From Streptomyces marokkonensis (lineage in GTDB: Bacteria > Actinomycetota > Actinomycetes > Streptomycetales > Streptomycetaceae), in the NCBI RefSeq assembly GCF_008312835.1, contig NZ_VSKS01000007.1, forward strand, positions 286,583-350,582: a stretch of DNA of 64,000 nt, given 5' to 3'. Of the stretch, positions 15,959 through 24,422 are shown piece by piece. Made by a program: the position numbers and the translations under genes. A model generated the notes under the pieces. It saw only the letters and a program-made list of their open reading frames with translations, was not told the origin of the DNA and did not search any database. How positions within the stretch are numbered: position 1 is the first letter of the stretch; the number at the start of each line of letters is the position of its first letter.

Positions 15959-16570
15959 CTACAGCCAATGGTTACATCCGCTCCGTCGCGCGGGGTGGTG
16001 TGACGGCATCAGGTGGGTCGCGGAGCGCGCCCGCTCCCACATGCCGGGAATCTGCTCGATCGGGCGCTGCTGTTCGCCGTGCAGGGCGTTGAGCACCACC
16101 AGGCATCCGGTCAGGGCCGGTACCGCCCACTGCGCGTAGGCCAACTGCCGCCGCGCCTTGTCGAGGTCGATCGGGTTCTTGTCCGCCTTCTCCGCGTCAG
16201 CGGGGTCGGAGGAGGAGGCCAGCTCGACCTTCTTGCCGAGGATGCGGGCGTAGGCGGTGGCGGCCAGAGCGGCGGCGGTGACGACGGTCTTGGCCGTAGT
16301 GGAGGCGGCCACGCCTTGCTGCGTGGCGACACGGTGCGCGTTCACGGCGAGCAGCCCGCCGCCGCCGAAGAGGTGCGCACCGATCGCGGCGGCGTTGACC
16401 GGCGTCCACTTCGTCCAGCCCGCCGAAGAGATCCGGTCTCGGGTCGTCTCCGAGCCGCCTTCGGCCCGGGCCGCACCGTTGAGGCCGATCGCCCCCATCA
16501 GCGAGCCTCCGAACCAGGCGGCCAGACCAAGATCGTGCAGGCTGCGAATGGCGGTATTGCGTTCAGACAT
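15959..16570 (-). CDS. Conserved four-helix membrane protein
   Basis: A 203-residue membrane protein. It begins MSERNTAIRSLHDLGLAAWF and has hydrophobic segments near residues 14-32, 58-78, 88-108 and 145-165, with a charged cytoplasmic loop of Asp/Lys residues (about 115-142). This matches a Streptomyces family of unknown function often found near stress-response genes. The ATG at 16570 is preceded by a CGAAGGAGCT-type site. The C-terminal ~20 residues (rich in Pro/His/Arg) may be a frameshifted extension. Confidence 0.75.
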   Translation of the reverse strand: MSERNTAIRSLHDLGLAAWFGGSLMGAIGLNGAARAEGGSETTRDRISSAGWTKWTPVNAAAIGAHLFGGGGLLAVNAHRVATQQGVAASTTAKTVVTAAALAATAYARILGKKVELASSSDPADAEKADKNPIDLDKARRQLAYAQWAVPALTGCLVVLNALHGEQQRPIEQIPGMWERARSATHLMPSHHPARRSGCNHWL

Positions 16571-16828
16571 GCGGAGCTCCTTCGCGGGAGGTTGGAGGAC
16601 TGGCCGAGGTGGACGGCGATCCCGACCCCACCCTCACCGGACTCCGTATGCCACGCCATCACGGCAGGCCGGATGGGTGAAATGGGCACGGCGGGTCGCC
16701 GCGTACCAGGGGGCCGGCCAGGACGATGGCAAGCGCGGCTCCGAGGCAGCCACGGCATGTGCTGCAACGTGGCGAACAACCGGGTGCAGGACGCGAATCC
16801 TCCGACATCCAGCAGGGCCACCAGCGAG

Positions 16829-17107
16829 GGAGGATACCGCCGAGGTACGGCGTCGCAGTCCCGGCAAGCTGGACGCCGACAAGGGCTACAACCATGCCCA
16901 TCCGCGGCAACGGTCAGGCGGCCGAGGCGCCCGGCACTGAATCACCCGCAAGGGAGTCGAGACCTCGCAGCGGCCGACCGGGCTCCATCGTCCGGGCTCG
17001 CTGGTTGCCACCGTCTCCACCGCCGCTACGACCGCGCGGCCGAGCAGGTCCTCGCCTTCACGAGCATCACCTGCACCTTGATCCGATACTGGCGGCTCGC
17101 CCGCTGA
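16829..17107 (+). pseudogene. IS5-type transposase C-terminal remnant, frameshifted
   Basis: Two frames carry the end of an IS5-family DDE transposase. The first reads SPGKLDADKGYNHAHPRQR (normally HADKGYD, containing a catalytic Asp). The second, after a frame change near 16930, reads GLAGCHRLHRRYDRAAEQVL, then AFTSITCTLIRYWRLAR and TGA at 17105. The N-terminal half and identifiable terminal repeats are absent, so the element is dead. Confidence 0.7.
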
Positions 17108-17228
17108 TGTGGGCCTGCAGCAACTTCACCCTCAGGTCGTGGCCGTGGTGACTGGCCGTCCATGGGAGTCTGACCGTCCGGATCTGCGCGCCCCGGGGCA
17201 GATCCGAGGGCCGGCAACACAGGAGGTC

Positions 17229-17873
17229 TCAGCCTTCCTGGGCGGCGGCGAGGTGGGGGTTCACGGTGACCACACCGTCGACGCCCTGGCTGAGGCCGAC
17301 GACCACGGGGACGAGGCGCGGTTCCGGGACGTGTCCCCGAAGGGTGACGACCCCGTCCCGGACCTCGACCGCGACGGTGCCCTCGTCAAGCCCGAGGATG
17401 CGCCCCAGAACGTCCTGCTCGACCTCGCCGCGGATCTCGGCGTCGGAGCGGATGAAGGCGTCGAGCAGGTCGCTGCGGGTGACGATGCCGGTGAGGAGCC
17501 CGTCGTCGCCGACCACCGGCAGCTGCTTGACGTGCCGCCTGCGCAGTTCCCGCGCGGCCCGGGGGATCGTCCAGTCGGCGCGCGCGGTGAAGGCGGGGCT
17601 GCTCATGAGCGCGCCCGCGGTTCGGGCCCGCGCCTTGCCCCACGAACGCTCGTCGTTCCCGTCCTGACCCTGCGGATCGGGCATGCCGGTCTCGTGCCGC
17701 AGCACGTCGGACGCGGACACGACACCGATGGGAGCGCCGTCGTCGTCGACGACCGGGGCTGCGACGATGTCGTTCGCGTCCAGCAGGGCGGCGACCTCCT
17801 GCAACGGTGTGCTGGGACGGAAGGTGACGACCTCCTCGGTCATCACGTCACCGACCGTGCGGCGATACAACAT
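17229..17873 (-). CDS. CBS-pair and BON domain protein
   Basis: A 214-residue cytoplasmic protein. Residues 8-62 and about 85-142 are two CBS motifs (VGDVMTEEVVTF and APVVDDDGAPIGVVSASDVL; then QLPVVGDDGLLTGIVTRSDL). Residues ~150-210 form a BON domain (VRDGVVTLRGHVPEPRLVPV). CBS pairs bind adenosyl nucleotides; in actinomycetes such CBS-BON proteins belong to dormancy/hypoxia-type regulons, which is family knowledge. ATG at 17873 is preceded by GGAGGAGG. Its upstream neighbour is a decayed gene, so it appears monocistronic. Confidence 0.88.
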   Translation of the reverse strand: MLYRRTVGDVMTEEVVTFRPSTPLQEVAALLDANDIVAAPVVDDDGAPIGVVSASDVLRHETGMPDPQGQDGNDERSWGKARARTAGALMSSPAFTARADWTIPRAARELRRRHVKQLPVVGDDGLLTGIVTRSDLLDAFIRSDAEIRGEVEQDVLGRILGLDEGTVAVEVRDGVVTLRGHVPEPRLVPVVVGLSQGVDGVVTVNPHLAAAQEG

Positions 17874-18189
17874 GGCATCGGCCTCCTCCGCTGTGCGACG
17901 GGGCAGCCGCCGTCGGATCCCGGGCGAACCGCGCGCCGCGCGTCCGCCTCCGAGCCCGTACCGGCTCGTCCACGCCGTCTTCCCCCACCATGACAGCACC
18001 GTGCCGCTCCGGCTACCAGTGCCGTTCGGCCTGGCAGGGAGGCCGGCAGTCCCACGGCCAGGAGTGCGGCGGAGTGCAGGGTGGATGCCGGCGACGTGTC
18101 GGCGCGTCACCGCTTGGCCCGCAGTGACTGGGTTTTCCTCCGTGCATGTGGGCGGGCTTGTCGTCGGCGCCAGCCAGGCTGACCCGTTC

Positions 18190-18418
18190 CCGGGCCCCGC
18201 CGAGGTGGGCTTGCGCCTCCGTTCGGGTCTTGCGTCGGCGGGCAACGAATACCGCGCCAGCGCCGGTGACTGTGGCGCCACCGCCAACCAGGATGCCTCT
18301 CGGCAGGGTGGGACTGGATCCGGTCTCGGCTGACGCACGGCTCGGGGTTCTCCTCGGCCGGGGTGCGGGCCGGCGGCGCTATGACTGCCGCTGTGGCCAT
18401 GGCGCGGCGAAGCTTCAT
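18190..18418 (-). pseudogene. Decayed secreted/anchored surface protein
   Basis: ATG at 18418 opens MKLRRAMATAAVIAPPA, a typical start of Streptomyces secreted proteins. Another frame supplies ETGSSPTLPRGILVGGGATV, then TGAGAVFVARRRKTRTEA, a C-terminal hydrophobic anchor with a basic tail. The middle is lost and the frames differ, so this is a deletion remnant. The region 17874-18189 shows no gene. Confidence 0.6.
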
Positions 18419-18469
18419 GAAGACCGGGTGCCGGCTGCGGGCGTGCAGTTCGTTCCCGGACCCCTGACG

Positions 18470-19165
18470 TCAGGTTGTGGCTTCGACCAGCCGCTTCATG
18501 TCAGGCTGGTCGGTCACGCAGCCCACGAGGCCGAGCGTCCGCGCGAGCGCCAGGTCGCTCTCGTCATTGACGGTCCAGGCCATGACGTCGATGCCGGCCG
18601 CGACGCACTTCTCCGCGATGGCCCGGTTCAACTGGCGCAAGTCGACGCTGACCAGGGTCGAACCGACCTTCTGAGCGCGGCCGACGAAGTCATCTCGGTG
18701 TGCGCTGGCGCCTGCGACCAGCACGGTGCGGGCCTGCGGCAGCAGGCTGTGGATTTCGCTCAAAGCAACGTCGTGAAACGACAGCACCGAGACACGGCCC
18801 AGCAGGTCGCGGTCGGTGAGGACCTTGGCGAGCGACCGGGCCGCAGCCACATCCTTGATCTCTGCCTGAATCGGCAGCGTCGGCCCGACGGCGTCCAGCA
18901 CCTCCCCGAATGTGGGGATGCGCTCGCCGAGGCCGGCGTCGAGCCTTTTGAGCTGCCGCAACTCCTGGTCGGCGATCGGACCCGAGCCGTCCGTCGTGCG
19001 GTCCAGGGTCTCGTCGTGCATGACGACCAGCTCGCCGTCCTTGCTCAGATGCAGGTCAAGTTCGATGCCGTCCAACCCTTCGCGTTCGGCCCGCAGGAAC
19101 GAACGCAGGGTGTTTTCCGGCTCGGCGGCCATGACACCGCGGTGGCCGATGGTGAAGAAAGACAC
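18470..19165 (-). CDS. Glycerophosphodiester phosphodiesterase
   Basis: A 231-residue GDPD-family TIM barrel. Catalytic blocks are all present: TIGHRGVMAAEPENTLRSF at the N-terminus, IELDLHLSKDGELVVMHDET (metal-binding Glu/Asp and catalytic His), and AWTVNDESDL near the C-terminus. It hydrolyses glycerophosphodiesters to glycerol-3-phosphate and an alcohol. GTG at 19165 is preferred because homology starts there and AAGGA lies about 10 nt upstream; the frame is open for 160 codons more, without homology. No signal peptide is visible, so it is probably cytoplasmic. Confidence 0.88.
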   Translation of the reverse strand: MSFFTIGHRGVMAAEPENTLRSFLRAEREGLDGIELDLHLSKDGELVVMHDETLDRTTDGSGPIADQELRQLKRLDAGLGERIPTFGEVLDAVGPTLPIQAEIKDVAAARSLAKVLTDRDLLGRVSVLSFHDVALSEIHSLLPQARTVLVAGASAHRDDFVGRAQKVGSTLVSVDLRQLNRAIAEKCVAAGIDVMAWTVNDESDLALARTLGLVGCVTDQPDMKRLVEATT

Positions 19166-19515
19166 TCGGTTGCCGTCCTTGAGTGGGGTGGTCCGGGGCA
19201 GCCGCACGAGTGCCGCGCCCCCGGCGGGCGGCGGGCGCACCGCCATCGCGTCGATCAAGCCTAACGGGCCCGTCTGCCCGCGCGCCCGGCCCGCCTCGAG
19301 CCCTGCCGCATGCGGTTCTGGTGACAGCCGCTCACCCTGTACCAACGTGTCTCGATTGACGAGCTCAGCCTGAAGGTCGGTAAGTCGAAGCTGGACATCA
19401 TCAAGGAGCTGATCAGCTCCCGTGCAGTGCCGTACGTCGGTCTGCAGCAATCCGGGCAGTCCCGACGATGCAAGCCGCAACTGACACACCGCCAGCGAGG
19501 GGCATCGTTCCGAAG
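19166..19515. other. Intergenic region with a small orphan coding-like fragment
   Basis: On the + strand, 19325-19440 reads QRVSIDELSLKVGKSKLD, then IIKELISSRAVPYVGLQ, with coding-like codon use but no start, stop or recognised family. It may be the end of a truncated gene. Nothing else is supportable. Confidence 0.3.
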
Positions 19516-19878
19516 TCAGCACGAACTGCTGCAGGACGACGAACTGCTCCCACACGACGACGAGCTCCCACACGATGACGAGCTGCTCCCGCAGGACGAC
19601 GAACTGCCGCTGGAGCAGCTGCCCGAAGAGCCCTCGCCTGCGCCTGCTTCCCACCACGACGTGTGGTGGAAGAGGCTGTCGGCCTCATGTGCCGACGTCG
19701 CGCTGTGCGTGCCGGCTCCGGTCGGCCACGCTCCACGGCCAGGACGGCCCGAGCCGCGCTCGGTTGCCTGCCTACCCAGATCGTCCCAGGCACGGCGCCA
19801 TGCCCGGCGCACGGTCCAGGTGACCACCGTGACGACGGCAAGTACGCCCCCACCCACCAGCAGAAGCGCAGTCAACAT
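19516..19878 (-). CDS. Small membrane protein with Ser/Cys repeat tail
   Basis: A 120-residue protein. ATG at 19878 has an AAAGGGGGA ribosome site. Residues 1-20 are a membrane segment (MLTALLLVGGGVLAVVTVVT) followed by basic WTVRRAWRRAWDDLGR. The last ~35 residues are a repeat of the form C-G-S(4-5), with seven Cys, ending CSSSC. The repeat is encoded by near-identical 12-21 bp DNA units. No function is known; Cys-rich tails on membrane-tethered proteins may bind metal or form disulfides. An opposite-strand acidic repeat (DDELLPHDDEL) is the shadow of this tail. Confidence 0.6.
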   Translation of the reverse strand: MLTALLLVGGGVLAVVTVVTWTVRRAWRRAWDDLGRQATERGSGRPGRGAWPTGAGTHSATSAHEADSLFHHTSWWEAGAGEGSSGSCSSGSSSSCGSSSSSCGSSSSCGSSSSSCSSSC

Positions 19879-20229
19879 GAAGTCCCCCTTTCGCCGGCGT
19901 TGCCCACCGACTCCCGGCAGGATGCCCTGCGCTCCGGTGACCTGAAGCGCCTCTTGAGCGAATCCAGAGCTTCGGCACAACCCGCATGCCGTGACGAGAT
20001 GACCGCGACGACTTCTGTCGCCGAGGCTTGAGACGACGGACAGTTGCCCGCCCCGGCGGCCGCTTCCAGACGAGGACGGGCGAGCGGCACCGGGGCCACC
20101 AGTTGCCGCACACCCTCACCGCCGCCACTTTCAACTCCCGCGACGTGCCGCTCGCTTGGCATGTGCGACTGGGGGTAGCCGAAAGGTCCTCAGGCGTGGA
20201 CAGGGCAAACGAGCGATAGGAGTCGAAGC
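19879..20229. other. Divergent intergenic region, no gene seen
   Basis: It separates the Ser/Cys-repeat protein from a small membrane protein. No domain-bearing frame or clear operator was found. Confidence 0.4.
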
Positions 20230-20499
20230 ATGAGCGTTCCTCAGGCGCATGGTGGAGGGGAACTCGGCGACCTCGAACCGGGCACGCGTCAGCGCGCGCA
20301 GTTGCGCGCACGCGTCATCGACATTGCCTTGGTGGCACTGTGCGTGGTGCTTGCTCTGTGGACGGTGTGGAGCGTCGTTGGCCTGGTGCGCGGTACGGCG
20401 GGATGGGCGTACAGCGTCGTTGCCTGCGTGCTGCTGGCGGCCGCCCTTGTCGCCCGGACGGCGGGAGTCCGACGCAGGAACCTCCGGTCGGACCGTTAG
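20230..20499 (+). CDS. Small two-TM membrane protein
   Basis: An 89-residue protein with a polar N-terminal 30 residues, then two hydrophobic segments (VIDIALVALCVVLALWTVWS and AYSVVACVLLAAALVA), and a basic tail. ATG at 20230 has a good site (ATAGGAG). Unknown family. 20500-20729 holds no supportable gene. Confidence 0.65.
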   Translation: MSVPQAHGGGELGDLEPGTRQRAQLRARVIDIALVALCVVLALWTVWSVVGLVRGTAGWAYSVVACVLLAAALVARTAGVRRRNLRSDR

Positions 20500-20729
20500 G
20501 AGGGCGACGGTGGAACGGATCAGCACCTTCTCCGGCCGCCATGTGTCGGCCAGGTGCTGCTCGCTGTCCTCCTGGGCCCGGCTCTGATCACCCTGATGTC
20601 GCAGGGCGAGCCACCTCTCGTGGTGCTGATGCGAGCCGCTGCCCGCCGCTGCCTTCCACCACGCTCTGTGAACGGTGCGGCCTGCCCGCCGGGACAGGCT
20701 CACCCGGAGTCCGCCGGTAGGCTGCTGCG

Positions 20730-21263
20730 GTGCGCACGGTTGAGCTTCTGTTGGATGAAGCGGCGGAGCTGGCGGTCCGGGAGGCCTGGCGGCGGCTCGC
20801 GGACGCGGGGCTTCCCAGCCAGGCGCGCCACCGCTCACCCACCAACTGCCCGCACCTCACCCTGGCGGCCTGCCCGGAGCTGACGGCCCCGATCCGCTGG
20901 GAGCTCGCCGAGGTGGCAGCCTCCCTGCCGCTGCCGGTACGGTTCACCGGCCTGCTCCGCTTCGAGCGGCCCACCTCGGTGCTTGCCTGGTCGCTGGATC
21001 TCGACTCCGCGCTGGCCGGGTTGCACCGCCGGGTGTGGGAGGCGGTGGCCTCGGACAGCCCGCCCGACACCCTCAGCCCATTCCACGAGCCTGGGCGCTG
21101 GAGCCCGCACATCACTCTCGGCCGGACCCGGCGGGCAGGTGCCTTCGCCGACCGGCGCGTCCCCGGACTACTGCCGACGCCGCCGCTGTCGGTCCGCCTG
21201 ACCACTCTGCGCAGCTACGACACCGAGACCGGCGCCCTGGAGGTGCTGGAGCCTCGCCCCTGA
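20730..21263 (+). CDS. 2'-5' RNA ligase / 2H phosphoesterase-like protein
   Basis: A 177-residue 2H-phosphoesterase fold. The two catalytic tetrapeptides are present: HLTL in NCPHLTLAACPEL (about residue 46) and HITL in RWSPHITLGRTRR (about 129). The family hydrolyses cyclic nucleotide phosphodiesters or ligates 2'-5' RNA ends. GTG at 20730 is chosen because the first beta strand (VELLLDEAAE) begins there. It is a stand-alone gene, cytoplasmic. Confidence 0.85.
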   Translation: MRTVELLLDEAAELAVREAWRRLADAGLPSQARHRSPTNCPHLTLAACPELTAPIRWELAEVAASLPLPVRFTGLLRFERPTSVLAWSLDLDSALAGLHRRVWEAVASDSPPDTLSPFHEPGRWSPHITLGRTRRAGAFADRRVPGLLPTPPLSVRLTTLRSYDTETGALEVLEPRP

Positions 21264-21533
21264 GAGGCCACGACGCCAACCGGCCGGCGCCCCCGCCGAA
21301 GTTGCAGCCCAGCGCCGACGTGGGTGCGGGCACCGCTGCTGATGAGCTGTGTCTCCCCGGCAGCGAGGGCGTACCGGCGGCTGACCCGGCGGTGGAGTCC
21401 GCACATCGAATCGCGCGCCACTCGCAACAGCCGCGGCAGCGCGGGTTGAGAGATCCTTCAGAGTCCGGCACAAGGGGCAAGGCTTCAGCAACGATGTCGC
21501 CTGCCTGCTACTGCCCGTCTCCTCCTGAGAGCG

Positions 21534-22232
21534 TCATGAGTGCTCGCCACCCGCGCTGCTGTCCCCGCTCCGAAGATCTTTCCCGTCCGACGTCTGACCG
21601 TTCCCCGGAACCAGACCTCTCGGATCGCATGCCGTTCGGCGCGCCGTGTTCTCTCGCCACTCCCGGCCGATCGATCGCAGCAGGGCCGGGTAGACCCCCA
21701 GGTACCGGAAGGGTTTGATGCCGAGCATGTAGAGCGAGCCGAGGCGGCCGTTGGGCTTCACCAGGACGGCCATCTGGCCGCGGTAGCCGCCGTTTCCGTC
21801 AGGGACCCAGCCGATGTGCATCACCCCGTGCATGGTCTTGTTGGCGTACTCGGCGGCCCACTCGTTGTGTGTCTGGAAGACCGATGTGAAGGGCGCCGTA
21901 CTGAGGTCGGGCCCTCGCGGCCCCTCGCGCAGGTCGTCCGGCAGCCGGTCGCGCAGCGTCGCCACCCGGCCGCCGACGCCCGAGTCCGGCTTGTCCCAGC
22001 CGAGCAGCGCACCGAGCTTCCAGCGCACTGCGAAGAGAAAGCGGCCCACGGGGTTGCCGCCGTCCGGACCGTCCTTGCCGTCCGCCATTTGCTGGACCAG
22101 GTGGTGCAGGTCGTCGGGGCCGCCCGGCGTCGGCAGCGCCCACAGATCCTCGAGCCGGAAGTCGCCGGCGATCTCGTGGATCCGCCAGGGGCGGGACGTG
22201 TGGTCGGTTGCGGGAAGGCGCAGATCGGTCAC
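21534..22232 (-). CDS. DUF2867 family protein
   Basis: A 232-residue protein matching DUF2867 (RPWRIHEIAGDFRLEDLWAL near the start; FTSVFQTHNEWAAEYANKTM centrally; GRLGSLYMLGIKPFRYLGVY near the end). These are START-like proteins, sometimes called SRPBCC relatives, of unknown ligand. The start is GTG at 22232. The last ~30 residues are polar and unconserved. It is divergent from a TetR regulator; two perfect operators lie between, so it is the likely regulated target. Confidence 0.82.
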   Translation of the reverse strand: MTDLRLPATDHTSRPWRIHEIAGDFRLEDLWALPTPGGPDDLHHLVQQMADGKDGPDGGNPVGRFLFAVRWKLGALLGWDKPDSGVGGRVATLRDRLPDDLREGPRGPDLSTAPFTSVFQTHNEWAAEYANKTMHGVMHIGWVPDGNGGYRGQMAVLVKPNGRLGSLYMLGIKPFRYLGVYPALLRSIGREWRENTARRTACDPRGLVPGNGQTSDGKDLRSGDSSAGGEHS

Positions 22233-22245
22233 GACGGACCCCTGT

Positions 22246-22296
22246 CTATACGGTGACGTATAGATGGAGCATAGACCGTCTATACGGCTCCGTATA
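22246..22296. promoter_or_regulatory. Tandem TetR operators
   Basis: O1 is CTATACG-GTGA-CGTATAG (22246-22263, perfect 7-bp arms). O2 is TATACGG-CT-CCGTATA (22281-22296, perfect). Between them ATAGAC-C-GTCTAT (22271-22283) is a third perfect inverted repeat overlapping O2. All share CTATACGG-like half-sites and fill the promoter between DUF2867 and the TetR gene. Confidence 0.75.
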
Positions 22297-22327
22297 CTCG
22301 GATTGGACGTCTGAGGGGAGACACGGC

Positions 22328-22885
22328 ATGGGCGCGATCCGAACGCCGCGGGACAAGTGGGTCGAGGAGGGGCTGCGGGCGCTGGCGGCCGGCGGCCCCG
22401 AGGCTGTCCGGGTGGAGGTCCTTGCCCAGGCGCTGGGCGTCAGCAAGGGCGGTTTCTACGGCTACTTCCGCAACCGCGCCGCCCTGCTGGAGGAGATGCT
22501 CGCCACCTGGGAGCGCGGGGTCACCGAGAATGTCATCGAGCGGATCGAGCGCGACGCGGGCGACGCCCGCGAGCGGCTCGGGCGTCTCTTCGATTTCGTG
22601 GGGTCCGGTGAGGCGCCCGTGACCAGCGCCGGGGTCGAGCTCGCGATCCGGGACTGGGCCCGGCGTGACGAAGGCGTCGCGCGTTGCCTCCGCCGCGCCG
22701 ACAACCGGCGCATGGACTATCTGCGCAAGCTCTACGGGGCCTTCTGTTCCGACGAGGGCGATGTCGAGGCTCGCTGCCTGATCACCTTCTCGCTGCGCAT
22801 CGGCGACCACCTCATCGCCGCAGACAACGGCCCGCGCAGTCGTACGGAAGTCCTTGCCGCGGTCAGGGACCGTCTGCTGAGTTGA
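22328..22885 (+). CDS. TetR family regulator
   Basis: A 185-residue TetR-type regulator. The HTH is seen in VEVLAQALGVSKGGFYGYFR (residues ~28-47), followed by the typical NRAALLEEML. The C-terminal ligand domain is helical. ATG at 22328 is chosen because homology starts at once (MGAIRTPRDKWVEEGLRALA). It is divergent from the DUF2867 gene; the tandem palindromes in between indicate repression of both. The inducer is unknown. Confidence 0.88.
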   Translation: MGAIRTPRDKWVEEGLRALAAGGPEAVRVEVLAQALGVSKGGFYGYFRNRAALLEEMLATWERGVTENVIERIERDAGDARERLGRLFDFVGSGEAPVTSAGVELAIRDWARRDEGVARCLRRADNRRMDYLRKLYGAFCSDEGDVEARCLITFSLRIGDHLIAADNGPRSRTEVLAAVRDRLLS

Positions 22886-23022
22886 GCCGGGGCGAGGAGT
22901 TCTTGAGCTGTTCCGCATGCCGAGGCCGAGGCCGCGGATGCGAGTGGTGGGCGGGCTGCCGGTCGAGCCACGGACATGAACGGTTCTGACCTGATGACGC
23001 CGTACAGACCTCGGCCTATGGT

Positions 23023-24111
23023 GTGTCGGTGATCTTCAAGAGAAAGCGGAAGGCTTCCGGCCTCACCAGCGCTGTGTCCGAGCTGGAGGAGGCGGTCGCT
23101 GCTCGCGACGGTGACCGCACCAGGCGTGCTTTCACCGCCGTGATGAACGGTGTGCAGTCGGCGTCGGATACTGAACACCGTTTGGCAGGGCCTCGGTTGG
23201 CGGCGCTTCTGCCGGCGTTCCCGCCCACCGGTCCGCGGCCGATGCTGGCGATGGCGGCCGGCTTCTGTGTCGAGCGTGGGGCGGATCCGGTGGCCTGCGC
23301 CGAGCCGCTCCTCGGCGGCACCTACCGGGATCTGCTCGACGCTTCGGAGTTTGCCCGCCGGTGGACCGCCACCGGAACAGCCGAGGAGAAACTGCCGGAC
23401 CCGGATGAGAAGATCATTGACGACGCGCTGCTGGCCCGTCTGGGCGGCGACGTATACGAGGCCACGCGGCTGGCGATGGCCTGGTGCTCGGTAGAGGAGT
23501 GGCAGCCGCCCGCGCTGGCCGTGCTGTGCCGCAGCGCCGAGGTGCGCCGCCGGCATGCCTCCTCCATACTCCCTGCCTGCCGCGACCTGGCCGCCCTGGA
23601 GCGACACGACCTCAAATGCCTGGCCTACGCGCTGGCGGTTTTGGATGATGAGCCCCTCGTGGTGCTGCACAGGCCCACCAGGACCGGGTTCGAGATACGC
23701 ATCGGCGGTATCGGGGACAACTTTCAGTTGCACACGCTGCTCGCCCACGTCCTCGTCGGAGGCGGCCACGTTCCCGGTACTGAGCCGTCAGCAGAGAGTG
23801 TCCGTCTGGCCAGAGACCCCAAGCCCGCCCAGGGACGCACCCGGACCATCGCGACCGGGGCCTTCGAACTCCTGGCCCCGGACGGCGAGCGCATCTGGAA
23901 CGAGGGGCTGCCCGACGACATTCCCGTGGTGCATGGACGCCGCCTGCTCGTACTCGACGAGCCGACATATCAGCGCAGTTGGAACGCCGACCGGTTCTTC
24001 CCACACCTCCCGGGCACAGCCGAGCTGACTCGAGTCCTGACCGCAGACGAGACGCGATCCTGGTTCGCCCGCACGTCACCAGCCAGCAACGCGATCCGCC
24101 GGCCTTCCTGA
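23023..24111 (+). CDS. Conserved hypothetical protein
   Basis: A 362-residue soluble protein with coding-like composition throughout. It starts MSVIFKRKRKASGLTSAVSE. The middle is helical (DLLDASEFARRWTATGTAEE; DALLARLGGDVYEATRLAMA), and the C-terminus contains beta-like LVVLHRPTRTGFEIRIGGIG. I recognise no catalytic motif; related Streptomyces proteins are annotated hypothetical. GTG at 23023 and GTG at 23029 are both possible starts. No operon partner is evident. Confidence 0.65.
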   Translation: MSVIFKRKRKASGLTSAVSELEEAVAARDGDRTRRAFTAVMNGVQSASDTEHRLAGPRLAALLPAFPPTGPRPMLAMAAGFCVERGADPVACAEPLLGGTYRDLLDASEFARRWTATGTAEEKLPDPDEKIIDDALLARLGGDVYEATRLAMAWCSVEEWQPPALAVLCRSAEVRRRHASSILPACRDLAALERHDLKCLAYALAVLDDEPLVVLHRPTRTGFEIRIGGIGDNFQLHTLLAHVLVGGGHVPGTEPSAESVRLARDPKPAQGRTRTIATGAFELLAPDGERIWNEGLPDDIPVVHGRRLLVLDEPTYQRSWNADRFFPHLPGTAELTRVLTADETRSWFARTSPASNAIRRPS

Positions 24112-24422
24112 CTCAGCGGCCCGGGTCCTTTGGAAGCGCTCGGCCCCGCACTCGTAGCGGCGGTGCAGCCAGCACATCGTTCGCTTGCCGACTGCGTCTC
24201 CCCAACCGTCGCTACCTGCGTCGATGCGCGGGAACGAAGGGGGCGAACTCGTCATGGGGCTCGCGAGCCTCGGCCCCTCAAGTGGTGCGAGAGCGCGCTG
24301 CTCGTCGAACGGCTGCCGGGTCTGGGACAGAGGAGGAGCTGTCCGAGGAAGCGATTGAGCAGGTGGCGCCGGGCGGCGCTGTGCCAGTCCCCGTGCTCGC
24401 GTCGGCGCCGGCAGTGGCTATC
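24112..24422. other. Intergenic region, no gene seen
   Basis: Frames here are short and without similarity. It should hold the promoter of the next membrane protein; no sharp motif stands out. Confidence 0.4.

Noticed and set aside
19427-19945. Acidic repeat ORF (DDELLPHDDEL) on the + strand
   Set aside because: It is the complement of the Ser/Cys-repeat tail, whose gene has a proper start, ribosome site and TM segment.
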